DNA from: Paraliobacillus sp044383835
GTDB lineage: Bacteria > Bacillota > Bacilli > Bacillales > Amphibacillaceae
Reading direction: 5' to 3'
NCBI RefSeq assembly: GCF_044383835.1
Contig: NZ_JBISEP010000006.1
Coordinates: forward strand, 75,617-139,616
DNA: 64,000 nt
The position numbers and the translations under genes were made by a program. The notes below the pieces were generated by a model. It had not been told where the DNA came from, did not search any database, and was given only the letters and a program-made list of their open reading frames with translations. Shown piece by piece: positions 9,094-16,969 of the stretch (position 1 is its first letter; each line of letters opens with the position of its first letter).

Positions 9094-10266
9094 ATGCATT
9101 TACAATCAATTTATGCAGACTTACATGTGCATGTTGGTCGTGATAAGTACAACAAACCGGTTAAAATCACTGGTGGGAAATCACTGACATTAACAAACAT
9201 TTTAAAAGAAGCTAGTCGAAATAAAGGTATTCAAATGGTAGGAGTGATTGATTGTCATTCACCTGCTATTCAAGAAGAATTGTCAGATTTAGTTCAAGTA
9301 AGTAAAGCAGAAGAGTTAAAAGGTGGAGGGATACGATTTGAGGAAGTTACTCTTATTCTAGGTACTGAAATCGAGATTTATGATGAAACATGTGCTGGAC
9401 CGATTCATGTGCTATGTTTCTTGCCAACTTTACAACAAATGAGACAATTTACTTCTTGGCTTAGCACACGAATGACAAACATAAACTTGAGTTCACAACG
9501 ATTTTATGGTAGTGGAAAAAGTTTGCAACAGCAAGTGAGAGAACTTGGAGGATTATTTATTCCTGCACATATTTTTACGCCGTTTAAAAGTTTATATGGT
9601 AAGGGTGTTGTTCGATCCTTAACAGAAGTTTTAGATCCTGAGATGATCGACGCAGTAGAACTTGGATTAAGTTCTGATACAAGTATGGCAGATCAAATCA
9701 GTGAATTACATGGTTACACATACCTGACAAACTCTGATGCACATTCTTTAGCTAAAATCGCACGAGAGTATCAAGAACTTAGGCTAAAAGAAGGAACATT
9801 TTCGGAATTGTCTCTTGCTTTACAAGAAAAAGAAGGAAGGAAAGTTGTAACAAACTATGGTATGCACCCTAAGTTAGGAAAGTATTATCATACAGTCTGT
9901 AAAAATTGCCTTGCTCCAGGTAAATTTGGTTTCACGTGTCCCGATTGTGGTTCGGATAAGGTGATTAAAGGAGTTGCTGAACGCATTCAAGAATTAGTAT
10001 CAAAGCATGAGCAACTCCAACATAGTAATCGTCCGACTTATATTCATCAAGTTCCATTAGAATACATCCCTGGTTTAGGGGAAAAGTCATATCATAAATT
10101 ATTAAAAAACTTTGGAACAGAGATGGAAATCATTCATCATGCTACGAAAGAGCAATTAAATGATGTTGTACCAGATAACATCACAAAACATATTTTACAA
10201 ATGAGAAAAGGAATCCAGCACGTGAAGTCGGGTGGTGGAGGTAAATACGGAAAGTTACTAGAATAG
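9094..10266 (+). CDS. endonuclease Q-like DNA repair protein (PHP fold, zinc finger, HhH)
   Basis: 390 aa. The N-terminus DLHVHVGRDKY and later His/Asp motifs (GVIDCHSP, GTEIEIY, PAHIFTPF, TNSDAHS) form a PHP-type metal site. A four-Cys zinc finger follows (CKNC and CPDC, about residues 269-287), and a helix-hairpin-helix (IPGLGEKSYHKLL, about 325-340) lies in the C-terminal part. This architecture is that of EndoQ, which nicks DNA 5' to deaminated bases (uracil, hypoxanthine) and abasic sites. Directly downstream of nudF, so co-expression is likely. The family call is firm; the cleavage activity of this copy is inferred. Confidence 0.85.
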   Translation: MHLQSIYADLHVHVGRDKYNKPVKITGGKSLTLTNILKEASRNKGIQMVGVIDCHSPAIQEELSDLVQVSKAEELKGGGIRFEEVTLILGTEIEIYDETCAGPIHVLCFLPTLQQMRQFTSWLSTRMTNINLSSQRFYGSGKSLQQQVRELGGLFIPAHIFTPFKSLYGKGVVRSLTEVLDPEMIDAVELGLSSDTSMADQISELHGYTYLTNSDAHSLAKIAREYQELRLKEGTFSELSLALQEKEGRKVVTNYGMHPKLGKYYHTVCKNCLAPGKFGFTCPDCGSDKVIKGVAERIQELVSKHEQLQHSNRPTYIHQVPLEYIPGLGEKSYHKLLKNFGTEMEIIHHATKEQLNDVVPDNITKHILQMRKGIQHVKSGGGGKYGKLLE

Positions 10267-10343
10267 ATTATAGATTTGCTGGTCTATTTATTACAATTTC
10301 CTCATAGATTTTTACTATAGTCAGTAAGAACGGAGGAACTGTG

Positions 10344-10982
10344 ATGAATCGTAGTCAATCAATTGTGTACAATCATATGAAAAAATATCATTTAATCTAC
10401 TTTTTTATGATTGTTTTATTCCTAATTGGTGTTGTTTTTGGTGCAGTGATTGTAAATAGTATGGACTTTATCCAAAAACAAAATTTATCCTTCTATGTCA
10501 ATCAATTCTTAAACCGATTACTCGAAGGGCCAATTGTAGGGAATAGTGAGATTCTTAAAACTTCTTTTATTTATCATTTCCAATACTTAGCTCTTTTTTT
10601 TATTTTAGGCTTATCCGTAATTGGTCTACCAATTATATGGATTCTCATTTTTATAAAAGGTGTTGTTGTTGGATTTTCAGTTGGATTTTTTGTAACTGAA
10701 TTAGAGTGGGGTGGACTTTTATTTTCTGCTGCGTCTATTGCTCCTCAGAACTTAATTATTATACCAGTCTATTTACTTGCAAGTGGAATTGCGATGATTT
10801 TTTCTTTAGCATTGATTCAAAAAATATTCTCTAGAAAACTGCAAAAAGAACCGATTGGACAATACTTTGTTCAATATTTTGTTATTTTTATTATATTAAT
10901 AGTTATTGCCGCAATTGCCTCAGTCATAGAAGCATTTGTATCTGATCAAATGATGAAATGGGTAATTGAATGGTTAATTTAA
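10344..10982 (+). CDS. spoIIM: stage II sporulation protein M
   Basis: 212 aa, with four to five membrane helices and short loops. SpoIIM joins SpoIID and SpoIIP in the DMP machine, which digests septal peptidoglycan and drives engulfment of the forespore. The family is recognised from the N-terminal MKKYHLIYFF helix and the later FILGLSVIGLP, GVVVGFSVGF and SAASIAPQNL motifs. Position just upstream of fur matches B. subtilis. The frame allows GTG 10341, but ATG 10344 is 7 nt from GGAGG. Confidence 0.93.
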   Translation: MNRSQSIVYNHMKKYHLIYFFMIVLFLIGVVFGAVIVNSMDFIQKQNLSFYVNQFLNRLLEGPIVGNSEILKTSFIYHFQYLALFFILGLSVIGLPIIWILIFIKGVVVGFSVGFFVTELEWGGLLFSAASIAPQNLIIIPVYLLASGIAMIFSLALIQKIFSRKLQKEPIGQYFVQYFVIFIILIVIAAIASVIEAFVSDQMMKWVIEWLI

Positions 10983-11033
10983 AATCAATATAATATAAAA
11001 ATAATTATTTGTTGTGATTAATAATAATTTTAA

Positions 11034-11062
11034 TTGACACAATTTCTTGCTGTGCTTATAAT
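11034..11062 (+). promoter_or_regulatory. sigma-A promoter of fur
   Basis: Consensus TTGACA (11034-11039) and TATAAT (11057-11062) with exactly 17 nt between, 25 nt upstream of the fur start. The AT-rich stretch ahead (TGATTAATAATAATTTTAA) might hold a PerR/Fur-type operator, but no good match to the 7-1-7 box was found. Confidence 0.85.
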
Positions 11063-11086
11063 TGATAGAAGAGGGAGGTTTTATAT

Positions 11087-11545
11087 ATGGAACATCGTAT
11101 TGATCGTATTAAAAAGCAACTACACGCGCAAAGCTATAAACTAACTCCCCAACGTGAGGCAACGGTTAGAGTACTTCTAGAACGTGAAGAAGATCATTTA
11201 AGTGCAGAAGATGTCTATTTATTAGTGAAAGAAAAATCTCCGGAAATTGGATTAGCTACAGTGTATCGAACACTAGAAATATTGTCCGAGTTAAAGATTG
11301 TTGATAAAATAAATTTTGGAGATGGTGTATCACGATATGATTTGCGTAAAGAGGGCGCTACCCATTTTCATCATCATTTAGTTTGTACAGAATGTGGGTC
11401 TGTTGAAGAAATAATGGATGATTTATTGGAAGATGTAGAAGAAATTGTAGAAAAAGATTGGAATTTTAAGGTAAAAGATCATCGTCTTACATTTCATGGG
11501 ATCTGCAAAAAATGTCAAGAACAAGAATGGAAAGCTTCTTCCTAA
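11087..11545 (+). CDS. fur: ferric uptake regulator Fur
   Basis: 152 aa. An iron-sensing repressor. It has a winged-helix N-terminus (LTPQREATVRVLLE, then GLATVYRTLE recognition helix), the HFHHHLVC metal site, and two CxxC zinc pairs (CTEC and CKKC). It is nearly collinear with B. subtilis Fur, including the start MEHRIDRIKKQLHAQSYKLTP, which separates it from PerR and Zur. Own consensus promoter and AGGGAGG site. Expected to repress siderophore and iron import genes; none are in this window. Confidence 0.96.
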   Translation: MEHRIDRIKKQLHAQSYKLTPQREATVRVLLEREEDHLSAEDVYLLVKEKSPEIGLATVYRTLEILSELKIVDKINFGDGVSRYDLRKEGATHFHHHLVCTECGSVEEIMDDLLEDVEEIVEKDWNFKVKDHRLTFHGICKKCQEQEWKASS

Positions 11546-11546
11546 G

Positions 11547-11572
11547 AGCCTTTATTGAAGAAGGCTTTTTTG
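11547..11572 (+). terminator. terminator after fur
   Basis: AGCCTT and AAGGCT form a 6-bp stem with an 8-nt loop, followed by a six-T run. Confidence 0.7.
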
Positions 11573-11674
11573 TTTAATAAAAAAGTGATGTATAATATCT
11601 CTCCTTTTTGGCATATCTTTTAAAAGAGCTGCGATTTATTAGACTCTTATGATATTAAAAAAGGAGTAATCGGG

Positions 11675-11893
11675 ATGCGTGGATTATTAACGTATACAAA
11701 AGATGTAATTAAACTATTCTTCTTATTTATTTTATGTACTTCGCTTTTTTATTTTGGCTTACAAGCAATCCATCAGGAATATGAAAATTATCATCGCTAT
11801 GATCCACCAGAAGGAAATGCTGTAAAAGTAGATAAACAAGTTAGGTATGAGTGGATTGATCGAATATCTATTTTTTTTCGATTAGGGGAATAA
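11675..11893 (+). CDS. yqzK: YqzK-family small membrane protein (DUF4227)
   Basis: 72 aa. One membrane helix (about 12-30, VIKLFFLFILCTSLFYFGL) followed by a soluble tail with the conserved YHRYDPPEGNAVKV stretch. Function unknown in any species. It sits between fur and xerD exactly as yqzK does in B. subtilis; xerD starts 2 nt after its stop, so they are coupled. AAAAAGGAG site before ATG. Confidence 0.88.
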   Translation: MRGLLTYTKDVIKLFFLFILCTSLFYFGLQAIHQEYENYHRYDPPEGNAVKVDKQVRYEWIDRISIFFRLGE

Positions 11894-11895
11894 AA

Positions 11896-12783
11896 ATGAA
11901 AGATGCATTAACAGATTTTTTTCATTATCTTCAAATAGAAAGAGGATTATCAGATAATACACTGCAATCCTATCAACGAGATATGAAGCAATATAAGCAT
12001 TTCTTAGAAAACGAGTTACAGATTCATACATGGGAACAAGTAGAAAGAAATCATACTTTAAAATTCTTGTATCATTTAAATGATCAAGACCGTTCGCAAG
12101 CTACGATGGCTAGAATGTTATCCACGATACGATTGTTTCATCAATTTTTAGTGCGTGAGTATCATTTACCTCATGATGCGAGTTTACATATTGAAACACC
12201 TAAAAAAACGCGCAGTTTACCTAAAGTACTATCCAAACAAGAAGTAGAAAAGTTGTTATCCATTCCAAGCGACTCCCCGCTGAATATTCGTAATAAAGCG
12301 ATGCTTGAAATGCTTTATGCCACTGGATTAAGAGTCTCAGAATTGATGCAATTAAAGCTAGAAGACATTCATTTAACAATGGGCTTTGTCAGGTGTGTTG
12401 GTAAGGGAAACAAAGAGCGAATTGTTCCACTTGGTAATATAGCCAAAGAAGCAGTTGAAGAATATTTGATGATGTCTCGTAGTGCGTTAGTTAAGCAAAA
12501 AAAAATTGAACAAATATTTGTCAATCATCACGGTAATCCATTATCAAGACAAGGTTTTTGGAAAATATTAAAAACGTTAGCAAAACAAGCAGGAATAAAA
12601 AAAGAAATTACGCCACACACACTGAGACATTCTTTTGCAACACATTTATTAGAAAATGGTGCTGATCTTCGTTCTGTGCAAGAAATGCTAGGTCATGCCG
12701 ATATTTCCACTACACAAATATATACACATGTTACACAAGCGAGATTAAAAGATATTTACACTAATTTTCATCCTAGAGCTTAA
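11896..12783 (+). CDS. xerD: site-specific tyrosine recombinase XerD
   Basis: 295 aa. Acts with XerC (CodV) at the dif site to resolve chromosome dimers. The SAM-like core-binding domain covers about 1-85. The catalytic set is complete: Arg146 (ATGLRVSEL), Lys170, His241 and Arg244 (HTLRHSF), His267 (LGHADI) and nucleophile Tyr276 (TQIYTHV). Length and position after fur-yqzK identify it as the housekeeping enzyme (RipX in B. subtilis) rather than a mobile-element integrase. Confidence 0.95.
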   Translation: MKDALTDFFHYLQIERGLSDNTLQSYQRDMKQYKHFLENELQIHTWEQVERNHTLKFLYHLNDQDRSQATMARMLSTIRLFHQFLVREYHLPHDASLHIETPKKTRSLPKVLSKQEVEKLLSIPSDSPLNIRNKAMLEMLYATGLRVSELMQLKLEDIHLTMGFVRCVGKGNKERIVPLGNIAKEAVEEYLMMSRSALVKQKKIEQIFVNHHGNPLSRQGFWKILKTLAKQAGIKKEITPHTLRHSFATHLLENGADLRSVQEMLGHADISTTQIYTHVTQARLKDIYTNFHPRA

Positions 12784-12815
12784 ACTCACTTCATTAAATG
12801 GAGTGAGTTTTTTTT
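12782..12815 (+). terminator. terminator after xerD
   Basis: AAACTCACT/AGTGAGTTT, a 9-bp stem with an 11-nt loop, continuing into an eight-T run. In B. subtilis drm-pupG would follow here; this genome goes straight to dacF. Confidence 0.85.
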
Positions 12816-12874
12816 GTTATAAAAATTGATGAACATGGAGAAACTAGGAACATTACATATTTGGAGGTACTAAC

Positions 12875-14041
12875 ATGAAAAAAATAATAAGCTCACTTTT
12901 TGTTTTATTGTTTACCATTTTCTCTGTTCAAACTGTACATGCTAACGAAAAAAATACAGCTGATTTGTCTTTAGCAGATTCGGCGAGTTCAGCAATATTA
13001 ATTGAAAGAGATTCGGGTGGAATTATGTATGAAAAAAATGCACATGAACAACTGCCACCAGCAAGTATGACAAAAATGATGACATTATTATTAATTATGG
13101 AAGCACTAGATGATGAAAAAATTACGTTAGATGAAAAAGTTCGTGTTAGTGAGCACGCAGCCTCTATGGGTGGATCGCAAATTTTTTTAGAAGAAGGAGA
13201 AGAAATGTCAGTAAATGATTTGTTAAAAGGTGTTGCGATTGCATCTGGAAATGACGCTAGTGTTGCCTTAGCAGAAAGAGTTGCGGGAAGTGAAAAAGCA
13301 TTTGTCGTTATGATGAATAAGAAGGTAAAGGAGTTAGGGTTAGAAAATACCATTTTTCAAAATACAACAGGATTACCGGCAGACAATCATTTTTCTACAG
13401 CTTACGATATGGCCGTCATTGCAAAGGAACTATTAAAATACGAACAAGTAACAAATTATACAAAAATTTATGAAGATTATTTGAGAAAAGATACAGAAGA
13501 TGAATTCTGGTTAGTGAATACAAATAAACTAGTCAAATTTTATCAAGGGGTAGATGGTTTAAAAACTGGTTATACATCTGAAGCAAAGTACTGTTTAACT
13601 GCAACAGCCAAAAAAGATAACATGCGTGTCATTGCAGTTGCAATGGGTGCAGAGTCACCAAAGGAGAGAGCGAAATCAATTACACAAATGTTAGACTATG
13701 CCTTCTCGCAATATAAAACAGAATTATTGTACAAAAAAGATCAACCTGTTACACAAATTTCAATGCTAAAAGCTGATAAAAATAACGTTAATGTTATTAC
13801 CGGAGATTCGGTATCTGTACTTTTAGAAAGAGGAACGGATGTATCAGGTGTTGAAACCACTGTGAAAATAAATAAGCACATGACATTGCCACTTGAAAAA
13901 GGAAGTAAGGTTGGGGTTTTACAAGTGAAGCATAACGGAAAAATAATAACTGAAACCCCTTTATTACTTGAACACTCAATGAAACAAGCTAATATGTGGA
14001 AGCTGTTTAAATACTCAATGAGAAAATTGGTGAAAATCTAA
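12875..14041 (+). CDS. dacF: D-alanyl-D-alanine carboxypeptidase DacF
   Basis: 388 aa. A low-molecular-weight penicillin-binding protein that removes the terminal D-Ala from peptidoglycan stems; in spore formers DacF acts in the forespore and tunes cortex cross-linking. Signal peptide at 1-23 (cleavage near VHA-NE). Active-site motifs: SMTK at 64-67, SGN at 124-126, KTG at 230-232. A PBP5-type C-terminal beta domain follows and the end (NMWKLFKYSMRKLVKI) is an amphipathic membrane anchor. GGAGG site. In B. subtilis dacF can be co-transcribed with the spoIIA operon, which also follows here after 174 nt. Confidence 0.93.
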   Translation: MKKIISSLFVLLFTIFSVQTVHANEKNTADLSLADSASSAILIERDSGGIMYEKNAHEQLPPASMTKMMTLLLIMEALDDEKITLDEKVRVSEHAASMGGSQIFLEEGEEMSVNDLLKGVAIASGNDASVALAERVAGSEKAFVVMMNKKVKELGLENTIFQNTTGLPADNHFSTAYDMAVIAKELLKYEQVTNYTKIYEDYLRKDTEDEFWLVNTNKLVKFYQGVDGLKTGYTSEAKYCLTATAKKDNMRVIAVAMGAESPKERAKSITQMLDYAFSQYKTELLYKKDQPVTQISMLKADKNNVNVITGDSVSVLLERGTDVSGVETTVKINKHMTLPLEKGSKVGVLQVKHNGKIITETPLLLEHSMKQANMWKLFKYSMRKLVKI

Positions 14042-14065
14042 TAAATGTGTAGCTTATGCACTAGT

Positions 14066-14106
14066 TTTGTCAAGAGGCAGGAAACTAGAGAAGAGAAATA
14101 GAAAGA
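14066..14106 (+). promoter_or_regulatory. candidate sigma-H promoter with Spo0A box upstream of spoIIA
   Basis: GCAGGAAAC (14077-14085), 12 nt, then ATAGAAAG (14098-14105) fits the sigma-H pattern RNAGGAWWW-N11/12-RNNGAAT with one main mismatch. TTTGTCAAG (14066-14074) differs from the 0A box TTTGTCRAA at one base. The spoIIA operon is known to depend on sigma-H and Spo0A. The inferred leader would be about 105 nt. Confidence 0.4.
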
Positions 14107-14121
14107 TAAGCTTAGAAAAAA

Positions 14122-14158
14122 TAAACGTTCACAAGATAGAGATAAATTGTAACGTTTA
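14122..14158. repeat. inverted repeat upstream of spoIIAA
   Basis: TAAACGTT (14122-14129) and AACGTTTA (14151-14158) are perfect inverted copies 21 nt apart; pairing continues inward (CACAA with TTGT) past a one-base bulge. There is no T run, so it is not a normal terminator. The right arm read on minus, TGTAAACGTTACAA, also resembles a catabolite-response element with two mismatches. Confidence 0.5.
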
Positions 14159-14215
14159 CAGGATAAGTAAGCTATTCTGTTACCGAAATCACATAAGGTA
14201 AAAGGAGGAGACATA

Positions 14216-14569
14216 GTGAGTTTAAAGGTAGATTGGAATGTTAAAGAAAATGTGTTATTAGTGCGACTTTCGGGTGAATTGGATCACCATGAAGCGGAGC
14301 GATTTAAAACAGACTGGCAAAGAATACTGTATGAGGTAGATGTACAACATGTGATACTTAATTTAGGTGAGTTAACGTTTATGGATAGTTCAGGTCTTGG
14401 AGTCATATTAGGACGCTACAAAGAGTTGAAACAAATTAAAGGAGAAATGATTGTTTGCTCCATTTCTCCGGCAGTTAAACGATTATTTGAACTATCAGGC
14501 TTATTTAAAATTATTCGATTGGAAGATAGTGAGATGCATGCGCTTATTCGATTGGGGGTTGCATCATGA
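14216..14569 (+). CDS. spoIIAA: anti-sigma F factor antagonist SpoIIAA
   Basis: 117 aa. A STAS-domain protein. Unphosphorylated SpoIIAA strips SpoIIAB from sigma F in the forespore, starting compartment-specific transcription. The phosphorylation loop TFMDSSGLGVILG places the target serine at 58, the same number as in B. subtilis. GTG start behind AAAGGAGGAG. First gene of the spoIIAA-spoIIAB-sigF operon; its stop overlaps the next start by 4 nt (ATGA). Confidence 0.96.
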   Translation: MSLKVDWNVKENVLLVRLSGELDHHEAERFKTDWQRILYEVDVQHVILNLGELTFMDSSGLGVILGRYKELKQIKGEMIVCSISPAVKRLFELSGLFKIIRLEDSEMHALIRLGVAS

Positions 14570-15006
14570 GAAATTCAATGGAATTGTCGTTTACTAGTAT
14601 AAGTGAGAATGAATCATTTGCTCGTGTGACTATTGCGGCTTTCGTTGCTCAGTTAGATCCAACCATGGAAGAATTGACAGAAATAAAGACGGTTGTTTCA
14701 GAAGCGGTAACAAATGCAATTATTCATGGGTATAACAATGATGACAGTCAACGAATCCTTATGACTTGTTCTATTGACGAGAATAAAGTAGAACTTACAA
14801 TTGAGGATCATGGTATTGGTATTGACAATATTGATGAAGCTATCCAGCCATTGTATACTTCTAAGCCTGAACTAGAGCGATCTGGTATGGGTTTTACGAT
14901 TATGGACAACTTTATGGACAACGTAGAAATTGAATCAAAATTAGGAGAAGGAACCAAAATATGTTTAATAAAATACTTTAATAAGTCCAAAACCTTATGT
15001 AATTAA
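14566..15006 (+). CDS. spoIIAB: anti-sigma F factor / serine kinase SpoIIAB
   Basis: 146 aa. A GHKL-fold kinase that holds sigma F inactive and phosphorylates SpoIIAA. Nucleotide-binding boxes are intact: N box SEAVTNAIIHGY with Glu46 and Asn50, G1 box EDHGIGI (80-86) and G2 box RSGMGFTIM (about 114-122). Translationally coupled to spoIIAA; the GGGGG of the overlap acts as its ribosome site. An internal ATG at 14578 is possible but has no better site. Confidence 0.96.
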   Translation: MRNSMELSFTSISENESFARVTIAAFVAQLDPTMEELTEIKTVVSEAVTNAIIHGYNNDDSQRILMTCSIDENKVELTIEDHGIGIDNIDEAIQPLYTSKPELERSGMGFTIMDNFMDNVEIESKLGEGTKICLIKYFNKSKTLCN

Positions 15007-15018
15007 GGGGTTAAGACA

Positions 15019-15774
15019 ATGGAGATGAAATATAAACGAAATGACGTTCAATTAACCGATGAAGAAGTAAAGACGTATATAAGGAATAGCCAAAAAGGCG
15101 ATCAATCAGCAAAAGATATTTTAGTAGAACGGAATGTCCGTTTGGTATGGTCTGTTGTGCAACGATTTATGAATCGTGGATATGATCCAGACGATTTATT
15201 TCAAATTGGCTGTATTGGCTTATTAAAATCTATTGATAAATTTGATCTATCCTATGAAGTGAAATTTTCGACGTATGCAGTGCCGATGATTATTGGAGAA
15301 ATACAACGTTTTATTCGAGACGATGGTAGCTTAAAGGTAAGTCGTTCATTGAAAGAAGTCGGTAATAAAGTAAGAAAAAAGAAAGATGAGCTTACTAAAT
15401 TACTAGGAAGATCTCCAACGATATCTGAGATAGCGGAATCATTAGATCTTTCGATAGAAGAAGTGGTACACGCCCAAGAAGCATCGAAATTACCGCATTC
15501 CATTCATGAAACTGTTTATGAAAATGACGGTGATCCAATAACATTAATGGACCAAATTTCAGATCAGGACAGTAAGTGGTTTGATAAAATAGCAATACAA
15601 GAAGTAATACGAGAAATGAATGAACGAGAACGACTTATTGTCTATTTGCGTTATTACCAAGATAAAACTCAATCAGAAGTAGCGGAGCGATTAGGAATTT
15701 CACAAGTCCAAGTGTCGCGGTTAGAGAAGAAAATTCTAGAATGGATGAAAAGCCAAATAGGGGTATTAGAATGA
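15019..15774 (+). CDS. sigF: RNA polymerase sporulation sigma factor F
   Basis: 251 aa. The first forespore-specific sigma factor. Region 2 (DPDDLFQIGCIGLLKSIDKFD and FSTYAVPMIIGEIQRFIRDDG), region 3 (SRSLKEVGNKVRK, LGRSPTISEIAESL) and the region 4 helix-turn-helix (SEVAERLGISQVQVSRLEKKI) are all present. Length and position after spoIIAB distinguish it from sigma G and sigma B. Ends with its own terminator, so the spoVA genes behind it need a separate promoter, which is visible. Confidence 0.96.
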   Translation: MEMKYKRNDVQLTDEEVKTYIRNSQKGDQSAKDILVERNVRLVWSVVQRFMNRGYDPDDLFQIGCIGLLKSIDKFDLSYEVKFSTYAVPMIIGEIQRFIRDDGSLKVSRSLKEVGNKVRKKKDELTKLLGRSPTISEIAESLDLSIEEVVHAQEASKLPHSIHETVYENDGDPITLMDQISDQDSKWFDKIAIQEVIREMNERERLIVYLRYYQDKTQSEVAERLGISQVQVSRLEKKILEWMKSQIGVLE

Positions 15775-15775
15775 C

Positions 15776-15804
15776 AAGCCATTGAAAAATTTCAATGGTT
15801 TTTT
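15776..15804 (+). terminator. terminator of the spoIIA operon
   Basis: CCATTGAA/TTCAATGG hairpin with a short A/T loop, followed by six T. Confidence 0.75.
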
Positions 15805-15850
15805 GTTGTTTCATTTTAGAAAAGCTTCATCTTTTGATAACTATGCACGA

Positions 15851-15881
15851 TGTATGATTTTATCATACTTGCCTTATACTA
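15851..15881 (+). promoter_or_regulatory. sigma-G-type promoter of the spoVA genes
   Basis: TGTATG (15851-15856), 18 nt, TATACTA (15875-15881), close to the sigma-G pattern TGMATA-N18-CATACTA. It lies 35 nt before the spoVAA start. The spoVA operon of B. subtilis is known to be sigma-G dependent. Confidence 0.6.
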
Positions 15882-15915
15882 ATTGAGGGAAGGGACAGAT
15901 GAAAGGAGTATTATT

Positions 15916-16536
15916 GTGCAAAACAATTTATATATGCGTCTAAAAAAATATGCCTATATTAAACCACCACAGAGAGTCACGGTTAAGGACTTAGCATTTA
16001 TAACAGGACCAGAAAAGTTAGTTTCAATTTGTAACGAAATAATCATTCACCATAAAAAAGAGTTAAAAAATAAATCTTATGTAATAGAAGCATTAACAAT
16101 AATTCAAATCATTCAAAAATACCTTCCAAATGTGGATATTCAACTTCTAGGGTCCAATCAATGTATCATTCATAAAAAAGAAGCAAAAAACAAATCAAAC
16201 TTACTGCTTGTATTAATTGTGTGGTTACTCTTATTCATTGGTTCAGCAATGGCGATAATGAATTTTCACTATGATGTAAGTATGCAAAGCGTTCAACAAC
16301 GATTGCATTATTTGCTAACAGGACAACAAGTTGAATACCCATTATGGTTGCAAATACCATATTCAGTCGGATTAGGGTTAGGAATGATACTTTTTTTTAA
16401 TTATTTATTTAAAAAAAGGTTAAATGATGAACCTAGTCCTATGGAGATAGAAATGTACAAATATCAACAGGAAATTGATCAGTATATACAATATTATGAA
16501 AATCCATTAAATCAAAAAAATGATGATCAATCATAG
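15916..16536 (+). CDS. spoVAA: stage V sporulation protein AA
   Basis: 206 aa. A soluble N-terminal domain (about 1-95, beginning LKKYAYIKPPQRVTVKDLA) and two membrane helices (about 100-120 and 150-175). SpoVA proteins move dipicolinic acid into the forespore and release it on germination. The reading frame is open back to TTG 15883, but AAAGGAG (15902-15908) precedes GTG 15916 by 7 nt, and this start gives the usual length. First gene of an unusually short spoVA operon. Confidence 0.9.
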   Translation: MQNNLYMRLKKYAYIKPPQRVTVKDLAFITGPEKLVSICNEIIIHHKKELKNKSYVIEALTIIQIIQKYLPNVDIQLLGSNQCIIHKKEAKNKSNLLLVLIVWLLLFIGSAMAIMNFHYDVSMQSVQQRLHYLLTGQQVEYPLWLQIPYSVGLGLGMILFFNYLFKKRLNDEPSPMEIEMYKYQQEIDQYIQYYENPLNQKNDDQS

Positions 16537-16939
16537 TATGGATATCATTGTAGGATTAGCTTCTGGTTTAATAGTTGGCACCGGGTTCGTAGCTTTTATT
16601 ACTGTACTAGGCATCATCCCTCGACTAATTCAACTAAGTAAAACAAATAAGTTTCTACATTTCTATGAATTTGGAGTTGTAAGTGGTGTGATGTTTGGTA
16701 GCTACTTATCTTTTACACCTTTTCATCTCAAAGTTGGTGTTCCATTTGTTTTAATTTGGGGCTTACTTCACGGTGTGTTTATTGGTATGTTGGCAGCCGC
16801 ATTAACAGAAGTTCTTAATGTGTTTCCTATATTGGCAAAACGAATAAATGTTGATCAACAAATTATCTGGCTAATGTTAGCAATTGTACTTGGAAAAATA
16901 GCTGGCTCTCTATTTCAATGGTTACTATTTGTGAAATAA
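16520..16939 (+). CDS. spoVAB: stage V sporulation protein AB
   Basis: 139 aa, hydrophobic, about four membrane helices. The signature GFVAFITVLGIIPRLIQL near the N-terminus identifies SpoVAB, a membrane partner in the dipicolinate channel complex. The start is uncertain: ATG 16520 overlaps spoVAA by 17 nt and gives the usual spacing ahead of the first GLASG; ATG 16538 lies 1 nt past the spoVAA stop. Neither has a clear ribosome site, so translation is probably coupled. Confidence 0.9.
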   Translation: MMINHSMDIIVGLASGLIVGTGFVAFITVLGIIPRLIQLSKTNKFLHFYEFGVVSGVMFGSYLSFTPFHLKVGVPFVLIWGLLHGVFIGMLAAALTEVLNVFPILAKRINVDQQIIWLMLAIVLGKIAGSLFQWLLFVK

Positions 16940-16969
16940 TAGTAAAATTTACTATCGAAAGGATATATC

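Noticed and set aside
11010..11086. Possible PerR or Fur box in the AT-rich sequence before fur
   Set aside because: No window matched the 7-1-7 consensus at better than about 8 of 14 positions; base composition alone explains the resemblance.
11896..12783. Tyrosine recombinase as a sign of an integrated element
   Set aside because: Length, motifs and the fur-yqzK-xerD context show the housekeeping XerD; no attachment-site repeats were seen around it.
14158..14190. AGGAT...CGAAAT as a sigma-H promoter for spoIIA
   Set aside because: Spacing between the two elements is 3-4 nt too long; the upstream pair at 14077-14105 fits better.
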